From NCBI GenBank assembly GCA_029260765.1, contig JAJDCP010000188.1, forward strand, positions 1-64,000: a DNA stretch of 64,000 nucleotides, read 5' to 3'. Both the position numbers and the translations under genes were made by a program. The notes under the pieces are model-generated. The model searched no databases, was not told the origin of the DNA, and saw nothing but the letters and a program-made list of their open reading frames with translations. This document shows positions 34,101 to 41,791 of this stretch, one piece after another. This stretch comes from Planctomycetota bacterium. GTDB taxonomy: Bacteria > Planctomycetota > J058 > JAJDCP01. Numbering within the stretch: the stretch's first letter is position 1; the number at the start of each line of letters is the position of its first letter.

Positions 34101-36071
34101 TATGCGGCGGAGCTCTTCGAGCCTGCCAGCATCGAGCGCCTGGCCGAGCGCTTCGAGGCGTTGCTGCGGGCAGCGCTCGAGGACCGCGAACGAGCTGTAG
34201 ACCGGCTGCCCTGGTTGGATGAGGGGGAGCGCGCTCGGCTGCTAGCCTTGGGCTGTGGGGCGCCCTTGCAGGTGCCCCCGCTATTGCTGCAGGAAGGGTT
34301 TGAGGCCTGGGCGCTGCGCACGCCGGAAGCGCCTGCGGTCAGGGGGCCCGAAGGCTCGCTCAGCTATGCGCAGTTGCAGCGCCGCGCCGAAGCTCTGGCC
34401 GCTAGCTTGCTGGCCTGCGGCGCCGGGCGCGGCAGCGTGGTGGGCATTCGGGCGCGGCCTTCACTGCGCTTCCCCGTGGCTGTCTTGGCCGTGTTGAAGG
34501 CAGGCGCCGCCTGGTTGCCTCTGGACGCGTCGATTCCGCCCAGCCGGGTGGTTCGCCTGTTGCGACAAGCCGAGGCGACGCTTGTGGTGGGCGATGCTGA
34601 GCTGTTGGCAGCGTTGCCAGCTGCAGTGGGAACTTGCCTGGATCTGGCCGAGGTCGGCCAGCAGTCCGCGACAGAGATGGCCCCTTGCACAGCGCTCCCC
34701 GGCGACCTCGCCTATATGATCCCGACCTCCGGTTCGACAGGTGACCCCAAGTGCGTGGCGGTTCCGCATCGCGCCATTGTGCACCATCTGGCCTGGCGCA
34801 GGCAATTCATGGGCATCGAGCGCAGCGATCGTGTGCTCTTGGCGGCCTCGATCTCTTTCGACGACGCCGTCTGGGAGATGTTCGATCCGCTGAACGCGGG
34901 TGGTTGTCTGGTGCTGCCTCCACTGACGGGGCCCGCGGACATGCGTTCCTTCGCGCGCTGTATCGACGAGCAGAAGGTGACGGCGACCTGCCTGGTTCCA
35001 TCATTGCTGCGGGTCTTCCTCGAGGCTCTGGAGCCTGGCGAATGCAAAGGCTTGCGGCGCATGACCACCGGCGGCGAGGTGCTGCCTGTGCAGGTCGTGA
35101 AGCGCTTCTTCGAGCTGTTGCCCGAGACGCGCCTGCTGAGCGGCTACGGCCCTGCTGAGGCATGCGTCGCGGTCAGTTTCTGGGAGTGTCGGCCGGAACA
35201 GAACCTGCCACGAGTACCGATCGGCAGGCCGATCGACGGCGTGCGCATCTACGTATTGGATCAGTCAGGCCAGCCGTCGCCCCAGGGCGTGACGGGTGAG
35301 CTCTGGCTGGGCGGCCCGACTCTGGCCAACGGCTATCTGGGCCAGGCCGAGCTGACAGCCGAGTGTTTCCTGCCCGATCCCTTCGCGCCCGGGGAGAGGA
35401 TGTACCGCAGCGGGGACTTCGGGCGTTTCCTGCCCGACGGCAACCTCGAGTTCCTCGGCCGCCGGGATGGCCAGGTGAAACTGCACGGGGTGCGCGTGGA
35501 ATTGGCAGAGGTGGAGACCGCCCTGGCCGCGCATCCTGCTGTGCGCGAAGCAGCGGCCCGGGTGGATGCTGGGCGCCTGCTCGCCTGGGTGGTGCCGGCC
35601 GGGTCCGAGCCCGTGGCCGATGAGCTCCGCCGTTTCCTGCGCGAGCGCTTGCCCGAGGCGTTCGTGCCCGCAGCCATCGGTTTCCTGGCAGAGCTCCCAC
35701 ACACGAGCAGTGGCAAGCTCGACCGACGGGCCTTGCCCGCACCGGGTCCTACTCTGGCCGTCGCGCGGCCGTTCCTGGCGCCCGCGGGTCCGATGCAGCA
35801 GCGGCTGGCCGGGCTGTGGTGCAAGCTGCTCGAGCTTCCCAGGGTCTCGGCCGATGCGAATTTCTTCGACCTGGGCGGGCACTCGCTGCTGGCCATCGAG
35901 TTGGTGGCGCGGCTTGAGAAAGAGCTGGGAATTGCCCTGAGCGCGCGCCAGCTGACCCATCAGACCCTGGCGCAACTGGCCGGTGTCTGCGAGCAGCGCG
36001 TGGCGGCCAGACCCCAGGGGCTGGGGGATCGCTTGCTGCGAGGCCTGCGCCGGGTTCTGCGCGGCGAGTAG
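31110..36071 (+). CDS. Compact NRPS: A-PCP-C-A-PCP, no thioesterase
   Basis: A 1653-residue nonribosomal peptide synthetase. A1 (about 1-520) has HTSGTTSRPK at 164 and YGMTEA near 312; it resembles oxalate-CoA-ligase-like acyl-activating enzymes and has His rather than Asp where amino-acid adenylation domains bind the alpha-amino group, so it may load an acid. PCP1 carries GGDS (Ser552). The C domain (about 615-1040) has an intact HHIIFDG motif near 742. A2 (about 1060-1510) has TSGSTGDPK near 1205, FDDAVWEMF with the amino-group Asp kept, GYGPAEA and YRSGDFGRF. PCP2 carries LGGHS (Ser1592). There is no thioesterase, reductase or terminal condensation domain. The likely product is an acyl-aminoacyl thioester needing release in trans. 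Confidence 0.9.
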   Translation: MMPTDLRAALQRQVHAGPKAAALLAVDREPLSRGGLLETVDSCGSFLRSRGIGRKQRVALVLPQGPEAAAAFVALAAACGCAPLNPGYRERELDFYLDDLGAAALVTLPDQAPAARSVAQRRGIPIFDLLPGAAAGAFSLRGETGRAPSVEPAAGADDVALLLHTSGTTSRPKLVPLLQRNLCASAWAIAETLRLQPSDRCLELMPLFHIHGLMGSLLSSLLAGASVVCTPGFFAPRVFAWLERFAPSWTSAVPTMYQALLARAEEHKETIARRPMRVLRSSSASMPPSVMAELERVFGAPVVESYGMTEACHQMCSNPLPPLVRKPGAVGLPAGPEVRVLTADGRPAAVGEVGEVVIRGPGVTAGYVANPDANREAFTDGGWFRTGDEGRFDAGGYLFLTGRLKEIINRGGEKISPREIDERLLEHPAVAQAVCFALPDARLGEDVGAAIVLQPGARVEAAELRRHCSEQLASFKLPRRFVFVAAIPKGPTGKLRRIGLAGMLGIEEEAAPVAERAPVGALEEGVAAIWCEVLEREQVSASQEFLAAGGDSMLAGLVVTRIRERFGLELDLLALYEASTVEAQAQLLAAAPARIEPDCALGRRVGGGVAPLSAAQRRQWILARLEPDSPLAQRPLLLRLRGPLEVERLESALSALVERHEALRSRFPEQAPGSPCQEVLADWRPNLRLEDLRTLPADEREDALETYALAACQEVFAVTQEPPLRAWVLQLDAEDACLFLLFHHIIFDGWSEALLVRELSALYIGETLPSLPIQVADHAVWQAGQPAPALDWWQQQLVGLQILELPLDRPRPEHPTIHAGRYVRVLPSELVAELSQLGQSSGATLFMVLLAGFQTLLSRSSGQTDIVVGTPVSGRVRSDTEGLIGCFMNLLVLRTDLAGSPGFGELLGRTRATTLGALAHQTVPFERLVEVLRPTRTANRWPLFQVMFQLRNHPRVQRCQAGELALEVQAFDAGIIGGLDLSLDCEPGPKGLACKFDYAAELFEPASIERLAERFEALLRAALEDRERAVDRLPWLDEGERARLLALGCGAPLQVPPLLLQEGFEAWALRTPEAPAVRGPEGSLSYAQLQRRAEALAASLLACGAGRGSVVGIRARPSLRFPVAVLAVLKAGAAWLPLDASIPPSRVVRLLRQAEATLVVGDAELLAALPAAVGTCLDLAEVGQQSATEMAPCTALPGDLAYMIPTSGSTGDPKCVAVPHRAIVHHLAWRRQFMGIERSDRVLLAASISFDDAVWEMFDPLNAGGCLVLPPLTGPADMRSFARCIDEQKVTATCLVPSLLRVFLEALEPGECKGLRRMTTGGEVLPVQVVKRFFELLPETRLLSGYGPAEACVAVSFWECRPEQNLPRVPIGRPIDGVRIYVLDQSGQPSPQGVTGELWLGGPTLANGYLGQAELTAECFLPDPFAPGERMYRSGDFGRFLPDGNLEFLGRRDGQVKLHGVRVELAEVETALAAHPAVREAAARVDAGRLLAWVVPAGSEPVADELRRFLRERLPEAFVPAAIGFLAELPHTSSGKLDRRALPAPGPTLAVARPFLAPAGPMQQRLAGLWCKLLELPRVSADANFFDLGGHSLLAIELVARLEKELGIALSARQLTHQTLAQLAGVCEQRVAARPQGLGDRLLRGLRRVLRGE

Positions 36072-36086
36072 GGTCTGTTGCGTACT

Positions 36087-36191
36087 TGTAGGGGCGGGCT
36101 TTACTCCTCGAAGACTCGGACGCTTCGCTCGAAGACTCGGACGCTTCGCTCCGCCCGAACGCGCGGGCGGGGGTAAACCCCGCACCCTACA
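36087..36191. repeat. MITE-like inverted repeat with internal 21-bp duplication
   Basis: Imperfect terminal inverted repeats of about 21 bp, both beginning TGTAGGG and containing a CGGG(C/G)TTTAC core (36087-36107 and 36170-36191 inverted), bound a 105-bp element. Inside, a 21-bp unit (36107-36127) is repeated exactly at 36128-36148, followed by a short GC-rich palindrome (CCGCCCG / CGGGCGG). It carries no coding frame. It lies 16 nt past the NRPS stop in a convergent intergenic region. Confidence 0.65.
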
Positions 36192-36244
36192 TCTGGAGAA
36201 TCCGGATCTTCAACGCAGCCTGCTGCCCTCCGCGCGCACCACTG

Positions 36245-36274
36245 AACAGGCAGAGGCCGAAGCCTCTGCCTGTT
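36245..36274. terminator. Strong bidirectional terminator hairpin
   Basis: A perfect 13-bp stem (AACAGGCAGAGGC with GCCTCTGCCTGTT) closes a CGAA loop and is followed by TCTT on the plus strand. It sits between the convergent NRPS and repeat surface protein genes and can serve both. Confidence 0.75.
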
Positions 36275-36295
36275 TCTTGTACCGGCTACCCCGTC

Positions 36296-39200
36296 TCAGG
36301 CGGAGCGCCGCCGGCGCAGGGAGTGCATTCCCAGCAACAGCATCAGGCAGAGCAGAGCTGCCAGTGGCGATCCCGAGTGGGTACTGCTGGTCGCGCAGCT
36401 GCTGCTACCGCCGCTGCTTCCTCCGCTTCCGCTCGAGCCGCCCTGGCCGACACTACCGGTCACCGCGGTCTGGCTGAGCGTGCCAACAATACCGCCGGAG
36501 TTCGAGGTAAAGTCGACCGTGGCCGAGACCGTTTGGTTGGTGCTGGCCGTGTAGCTGACATTGAGCAGCACCGACTGACCGGCCGTCAGGCTGACCGGCA
36601 GGTTCAGTCCGCTGACGACGAAGTCGCTGCTGCCGCTGACGCTGACTGCGGTGATGTCCAGAGTTCCGACCCCCGCGTTGCTCACAACCCACAGAGCCGA
36701 GATGCGCGAGTTGAGGCTGACGGCGTTGAAGTCTGTGACTCCGCTGACCCCAAGCAGCGGCTGCGTCTGCGCAGCCGTGGCCGTGCCGCTGACCGTCACC
36801 GTGTAGTTGCCCTCGTCGGCGTCGTTGTTGCTGACTACGACGTCGAAGGAGAAGGCGCCGGCCGCGCTGGCGGAATACTGCACAGTGAAGCTGCTGGTGC
36901 CGGCGGCGCTGATCGGGCTGGTCGGGTTGGCCGTCACCGTCGCCGTGGCATTGCTCTGGTTGTTGATGGTCGGATTCGACACGGTCAGGTCGGCCGTACC
37001 CAGGTTTTCGATCGTGTAGATCAGGTTTGCGGCCTGGCCCGCCGTCTGGCTGCCGACCGGGTCGCTGCCACCGTCTGCGATCGAGCTGCCGAGCCGTTGC
37101 AGGTCGATCTCCGGGACCGAGCTCGAGCCTGTGCCCGAGACCGTCACCGTGTAGGTTCCTTCGTCACTGTCGTCGCTGCTGACGACGAAGTCGAAGCTGA
37201 AAGCGCCGTTGGCCTGAACCTGGTAGTCGATGGTCAGCAGGTTGCTGGTCTGCGAGCTGAGCGTCTGCGCCCCCGTCGCGCTGGTGATCGTGGCCGACAC
37301 ATTGCTCTGGTTCTGCAGGGCAGTGCCCGTGATGTTCAAGTCGGCCGTGCCGCTGTTGTTGACACTGTAGCTCACGGTCACCGTGCTCAGAGGCAACTGG
37401 TTGCCCTGGGCCGAGGTGGAGCCGCTGGCCAGCGGCGTGGCGCCCGAGGCGATGTCGATCTCAGGCGCGAGGCCGGTGCCGGTACCGGAGACGGCGATGT
37501 CGTAGGCGGCCTCGTCGCTGTCGTCGTTGGCGATCTCCATGTCGAAGCTGAAAGCGCCGTTGGCCGCGGGCTCGACACCGATGCTCAGCGTCGCGGTGCT
37601 GCCTGCTGTGACGGTGATCGGCACGGTGCTGATCAGGCTGGCCGTGACGTTGCTCTCGTTGCTGAAGGTCACGCCCGTGACCGTCAGATCGGCCGTTCCC
37701 AGGTTCTCGATCGTGTAGTCGATCGTGCTCACCGTCAGGGCCGTCTGGTTGCCGATGGCATCGCTGCCGCCGTCGCTGATCGAGGTCGCGGCGGGACGCT
37801 GCATGTCGATCTCAGGGGTCCCGCCAATGCCCGTGCCGTCGATGCTGATGTCGTACGGGTCGGTGGCACCGTTGGTGCTGTTCTCGATCTCGACGTCGAC
37901 GTCGAAGCTGCCGTTGCCGGTCGGCGTGACCGACAGGCTCAGCACCTCGGTGCCGCCCACGGACACAGTCAGGGGCAAACCCGTGGTAGCAGAAGCGGTC
38001 ACATTACTCTGGTTCGAGAACGTCACCGCATCGACCGTCAGGTCTGCGGTGCCGTTGTTGATGATGTCCAGGTTGACTGTGGTCGGACCGCTCACATTGA
38101 CGTTGCCGAGCGCAAGGCTGCCTCCATCGCTGATCGGCGTCGAGTTCTCTTCGACCTCGATCATCGGGAAGAGCCCGGACTGCGGTGTCACCGCCCCGTC
38201 GAGCTGCCAGCTGTCCACACGCACATTGCCGCCGGCCGCGGTTGCCCCGCTGCCGACGATCCGCACTTCGACGGTGCCCGTGAAGGGACCGGCCGCCGGG
38301 GTGCCGGCGAAGTTGAAGGTCTGGGATGCATAGGTTGAAGCTGGTGAAGAAACCACCAGGCCCGGGTCGTAACCGGTGTCGACGCCGTTATGGAGCACGC
38401 GGATGCTCAAGCTGGTCGGTCCTGTGCTGGTGCGGCGCACGTCGAAGTTCAGCTCGCTCAGGGTGACCTGGTTGCCGCTGGTCGGCGTGAACTCGGACTC
38501 CCAATACTGGCTGCCGAGCGCGACGTTCCAGCCCGGAGTCGAGATCCCCCAGGTCGTGCCGTTGCCCGAGAAGAAGTCGATCGTGCTGCCGGGGGCCGCG
38601 TCAAAGTCCAAGACTGTCAAACCCGGATCGGACATGGTAGCGACGGCCGTCGAGGCGCCGCCAGCGTCCTCGTAGTCGTACTCGACAATGCTGGTGACCG
38701 TGATCCCTTCCTGGAACTGCAGCGTCCAGAACTCCAATGTGCCGTCATCGCCTCCGACCGCGTCGGAGAGCGTCAAGGTCCAGGTGCCGTTGGGGTCGAT
38801 ACCGACGCCACCGGGGAACAGCACGCTGTCCCAGGCCGCGGCGTCTTCGACCACAAACAAGCCCGTGAATGGCGCTGCCTGGCCGACGACGCTGGCTACC
38901 GTGCCCGCCGGATCACGCTCGGGGTCGTTGTCGCCGGTCAGCACCATGTTGGTGAAGTTGTCAAACGAGCCACCCTCGGCATCGATCAGCGTAATCGGCG
39001 TCGCTGAGCCGGGAGCCGTCAAGGTCATCGTGACATCGGAGTCCCAGGTGTGGGTGACGGTCAACTCGACGGCCAGCGAGTGGATCTCGGTCGGCAGGCC
39101 GGAGACGACGATGTCGTCGCTCAGGGGCGTGAGCTCATCGAAAAAGCCCGCCGCACCGCCGACGACTTGGGTAAAGGTCGTGGTGCCCACCGGGGCACCT

Positions 39201-41551
39201 CCTGTACCCGTCAGATTCACGACGAAGGGGTCGGTGGTGTTGGTCGCATCGTGCCCGATGTCTATGCTGGCCGAGAGGGGACCGCTGGTCGACGGGTTCA
39301 TCTGCACATCGAAGGTCAGCGTCGCGCCCGCGGCGACCGTCGCTGCCGTCGGCGCGATCGGGAAGTTCGACACGTCGATGAAGAAGGCGCCCGCATCCGT
39401 CCCGCCGAGCACCGGATGCTGCACAGTCATCGGCGCGTTGCCGTTGTTGGTGATCGTCACGGTCTGGGCGGCGCTGGCGCCGGCGAAGATGTCGACGCTG
39501 CCGAAGTCGGTCAGGTTGCCACCGTTGGCCAGCGAGCCGCTCGCGTCGCTGACGTCGATCTCGACTGTCGCGGCGCCCCCGTCTCCCGTCAGGTTGAGGA
39601 CGAAGGGCGAGCCTGCGGCGTTGTGGGGGAATTGCACATCCGCCACCTTGGTCCCTGCCGTGGGAGGTGTGAAGGTGACATCCATGATGAAGCTTCCGCC
39701 CGCGTAGAGGGTGATCGGAAACGTGATCGTCGTGGGGATGGCGAGCGCGTAGTCGGCCGCGTTGGTGCCGCCCAGGGTGGGCGCACTGGAGATCGTCAGG
39801 GGCTCGCGTCCCGAGTTGGTGACCGTGAAAGTCTGCGTGTTGCTGGTGGTTACGGCAATCGACCCATAGTCGAAGGCTGCGCCTCCGCTCGTCAACGCCG
39901 AGCCCAGGCGGTCGCCCTCACGCACCTCAGCAATCGCCGTGCCGGTGCCGTCGGTGGCGACCAGGGCGACGTCGTCGATGGTCATGCCGTCGAGGCTCAG
40001 GTCGAAGTTGTCTTCTTCCTGGATGCGGATCACGAACTGCGAGCCAAAGGTCCCGCCCAGGGCGGTGACGGCCGCGCTGATGTCCGCGGTGGCGTAGCGG
40101 TAGGTCTCACGCGGGGTGCGAGGTGACAGGAAGTTGAGCACGATCGCTTCCCAGGTAGCGCCGCCATCCCGGCTGATCGCGACGATATCGCCGTCGCTGT
40201 CCTCACTGCCGTAGTCTGCCCAGCTGAAGCCCAGCGTGACCTGGTCAGTGGCCGGATTGAGCGCTGACAGATCGTAGAACAGGTTGATCGCGGTGGCCAG
40301 CGCAGGGCTGTTGAGGGGCATGTCCATCGCCACCTGCACGGTTCCCGAAGGAGGCTTCGGAACTGTGCTGTCCGGATGGGTGTCGTTGATCAGCAGGATG
40401 CGCGCGTCTGCCGAGTTTGTGCCGAGCGTGCCCAGGATTGTAGTCGTTGTGCCGGTGGCTTGGGGATAACTCGCCCCCGTCAGGAAATCGAGCGAGTAGT
40501 TGACCGGGGTCGATGCCTCGAAGTCCTGAATGAAGATGCTGTTGACGCCCAACGCCATCGCCTGCGAGACGCTGAACATGGTCGTGGTCACGGGAAAGGT
40601 CTGCGTGCCTCCTGGGCCGCTCGAAGCCGTCACGTCGGCGGCTGAGCCGATCGACAGAGTGCCCGCCAGACCCGTGGCGATGTCGGCGATGATCATGATG
40701 TCAGCGCTCGGAGACATCTGCAGGTCCGGCGACAGGTCGAACGTCAACGAGCCCGTCGAGAAGTTCGCCCCGGAGGCGAGGATGTTGTCGGTGCCGACCT
40801 CGTAGGTGCCTTCGACCCCCAGGTCTTCCACCAGGCGCACGTTGGTCACATCGGCGCCGTTTCCGCCAGTGAAACCGATCACCAACTGATCAAGAGTTGC
40901 GGGCAGGCCGGCGGACGCGGTGAACTCGCCGATGACAATCTCGGTGCCGGTCGCGAAGTTATTGCTCTGCTGATTGTTGTCCGCCGTGATGCGGTAGTCG
41001 GCGGATACGGTGCCGAATTCGATGGTCCACGAGTCGAGGGTTCCGGTGTCGCCGCCCGTGTCGTCGGTGACCTCCAGGGTCCAGGTGCCATTGCTGTTCG
41101 TGCCGTAGAGCGCGTCGAAGCCGGCCAGGCCTTCCGGCGTAAAGAAGCCGGTCAGGGGCGCGTCGGCAGCGGCGGTCAAGACGCCGATAGGCCCGCCAGA
41201 GGCTGCGAAGACCGGATCTGCACTGCCAGTAAGATTCGTGGCCGTATAGTTGTCGCCGGAGCCCGCGTTGTCGGTGCTGAGCTCGATGGGGACGCCGCCG
41301 GGGGGCGTCACGAAGATGTCCAGGTCCGAGTCCCAGGTGTGGGTGATGTTGAGCTCGATACGGATCGAGGTGATCGATGCAGGCCCACCCGACACGATGA
41401 TCGCATCACTCGTTGTCGGAAATGCGCTGTCAATGGCGGAACCGGGCGTGCTGGTAAACACCTGCGCCTGCGCGAAGCTGCTAGAAAACGCCAACAGAAC
41501 CGCCCAGGAGGCTATGTTCTTACAAACTCGGAATGAGCAGTGGGCTGCCAC
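36296..41551 (-). CDS. Large choice-of-anchor repeat surface protein with P domains and a C-terminal sorting signal
   Basis: A 1751-residue secreted protein with a signal peptide (cleavage near SFA/QA, residue 28). There are two proprotein-convertase P-like domains (about 55-180 and 820-955), each with the pattern THTWDSD...NGTWTL...G(T)LxxW. Two choice-of-anchor D/HYDIN-like beta-sandwich units lie between them, and at least four more with the pattern ISDGGS...TIENLGTADLTV...NxSNxTA fill about 1110-1650. The C-terminus has a Gly/Ser linker, a Cys, a hydrophobic helix (SPLAALLCLMLLLG) and RRRR, a tripartite signal of the MYXO/GlyGly-CTERM kind. The GTG start is supported by GGAGGG about 8 nt upstream. 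It is probably cell-surface anchored; no enzymatic domain is seen. Confidence 0.85.
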   Translation of the reverse strand: MAAHCSFRVCKNIASWAVLLAFSSSFAQAQVFTSTPGSAIDSAFPTTSDAIIVSGGPASITSIRIELNITHTWDSDLDIFVTPPGGVPIELSTDNAGSGDNYTATNLTGSADPVFAASGGPIGVLTAAADAPLTGFFTPEGLAGFDALYGTNSNGTWTLEVTDDTGGDTGTLDSWTIEFGTVSADYRITADNNQQSNNFATGTEIVIGEFTASAGLPATLDQLVIGFTGGNGADVTNVRLVEDLGVEGTYEVGTDNILASGANFSTGSLTFDLSPDLQMSPSADIMIIADIATGLAGTLSIGSAADVTASSGPGGTQTFPVTTTMFSVSQAMALGVNSIFIQDFEASTPVNYSLDFLTGASYPQATGTTTTILGTLGTNSADARILLINDTHPDSTVPKPPSGTVQVAMDMPLNSPALATAINLFYDLSALNPATDQVTLGFSWADYGSEDSDGDIVAISRDGGATWEAIVLNFLSPRTPRETYRYATADISAAVTALGGTFGSQFVIRIQEEDNFDLSLDGMTIDDVALVATDGTGTAIAEVREGDRLGSALTSGGAAFDYGSIAVTTSNTQTFTVTNSGREPLTISSAPTLGGTNAADYALAIPTTITFPITLYAGGSFIMDVTFTPPTAGTKVADVQFPHNAAGSPFVLNLTGDGGAATVEIDVSDASGSLANGGNLTDFGSVDIFAGASAAQTVTITNNGNAPMTVQHPVLGGTDAGAFFIDVSNFPIAPTAATVAAGATLTFDVQMNPSTSGPLSASIDIGHDATNTTDPFVVNLTGTGGAPVGTTTFTQVVGGAAGFFDELTPLSDDIVVSGLPTEIHSLAVELTVTHTWDSDVTMTLTAPGSATPITLIDAEGGSFDNFTNMVLTGDNDPERDPAGTVASVVGQAAPFTGLFVVEDAAAWDSVLFPGGVGIDPNGTWTLTLSDAVGGDDGTLEFWTLQFQEGITVTSIVEYDYEDAGGASTAVATMSDPGLTVLDFDAAPGSTIDFFSGNGTTWGISTPGWNVALGSQYWESEFTPTSGNQVTLSELNFDVRRTSTGPTSLSIRVLHNGVDTGYDPGLVVSSPASTYASQTFNFAGTPAAGPFTGTVEVRIVGSGATAAGGNVRVDSWQLDGAVTPQSGLFPMIEVEENSTPISDGGSLALGNVNVSGPTTVNLDIINNGTADLTVDAVTFSNQSNVTASATTGLPLTVSVGGTEVLSLSVTPTGNGSFDVDVEIENSTNGATDPYDISIDGTGIGGTPEIDMQRPAATSISDGGSDAIGNQTALTVSTIDYTIENLGTADLTVTGVTFSNESNVTASLISTVPITVTAGSTATLSIGVEPAANGAFSFDMEIANDDSDEAAYDIAVSGTGTGLAPEIDIASGATPLASGSTSAQGNQLPLSTVTVSYSVNNSGTADLNITGTALQNQSNVSATITSATGAQTLSSQTSNLLTIDYQVQANGAFSFDFVVSSDDSDEGTYTVTVSGTGSSSVPEIDLQRLGSSIADGGSDPVGSQTAGQAANLIYTIENLGTADLTVSNPTINNQSNATATVTANPTSPISAAGTSSFTVQYSASAAGAFSFDVVVSNNDADEGNYTVTVSGTATAAQTQPLLGVSGVTDFNAVSLNSRISALWVVSNAGVGTLDITAVSVSGSSDFVVSGLNLPVSLTAGQSVLLNVSYTASTNQTVSATVDFTSNSGGIVGTLSQTAVTGSVGQGGSSGSGGSSGGSSSCATSSTHSGSPLAALLCLMLLLGMHSLRRRRSA

Positions 41552-41791
41552 GGTCGTCCCTCCAAACCAACATCACTCGACAAGCGCCAGCAGGCCCTGT
41601 GAGTAGGGTGTTCGCGATCGGAATTTCGGATCATGTCAGTGTAAAGTCATCGCCGTTCAAAAAAAACCAGAAAAACCCCATGTTTTTGCCAACAAGGTCG
41701 AGAGAGCCCCCGTAACAAGCGGTGTGACGCGGGCGGCCTGCAGCCTCGGTCGCAGCTTGCAGGTGTTGTCTTGTCGTGCGGTGTGTGGTTT
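41552..41791. other. AT-richer intergenic region upstream of the surface protein gene
   Basis: 240 bases without a gene. It contains A-runs (about 41658-41683) that are unusual for this GC-rich sequence and probably include the promoter of the surface protein gene, but I cannot fix -35 and -10 boxes with confidence. Confidence 0.4.

Noticed and set aside
36323..38338. 671-residue plus-strand open frame in the surface protein gene
   Set aside because: It is low complexity and opposite the beta-repeat region, whose repeats make sense only on the minus strand.
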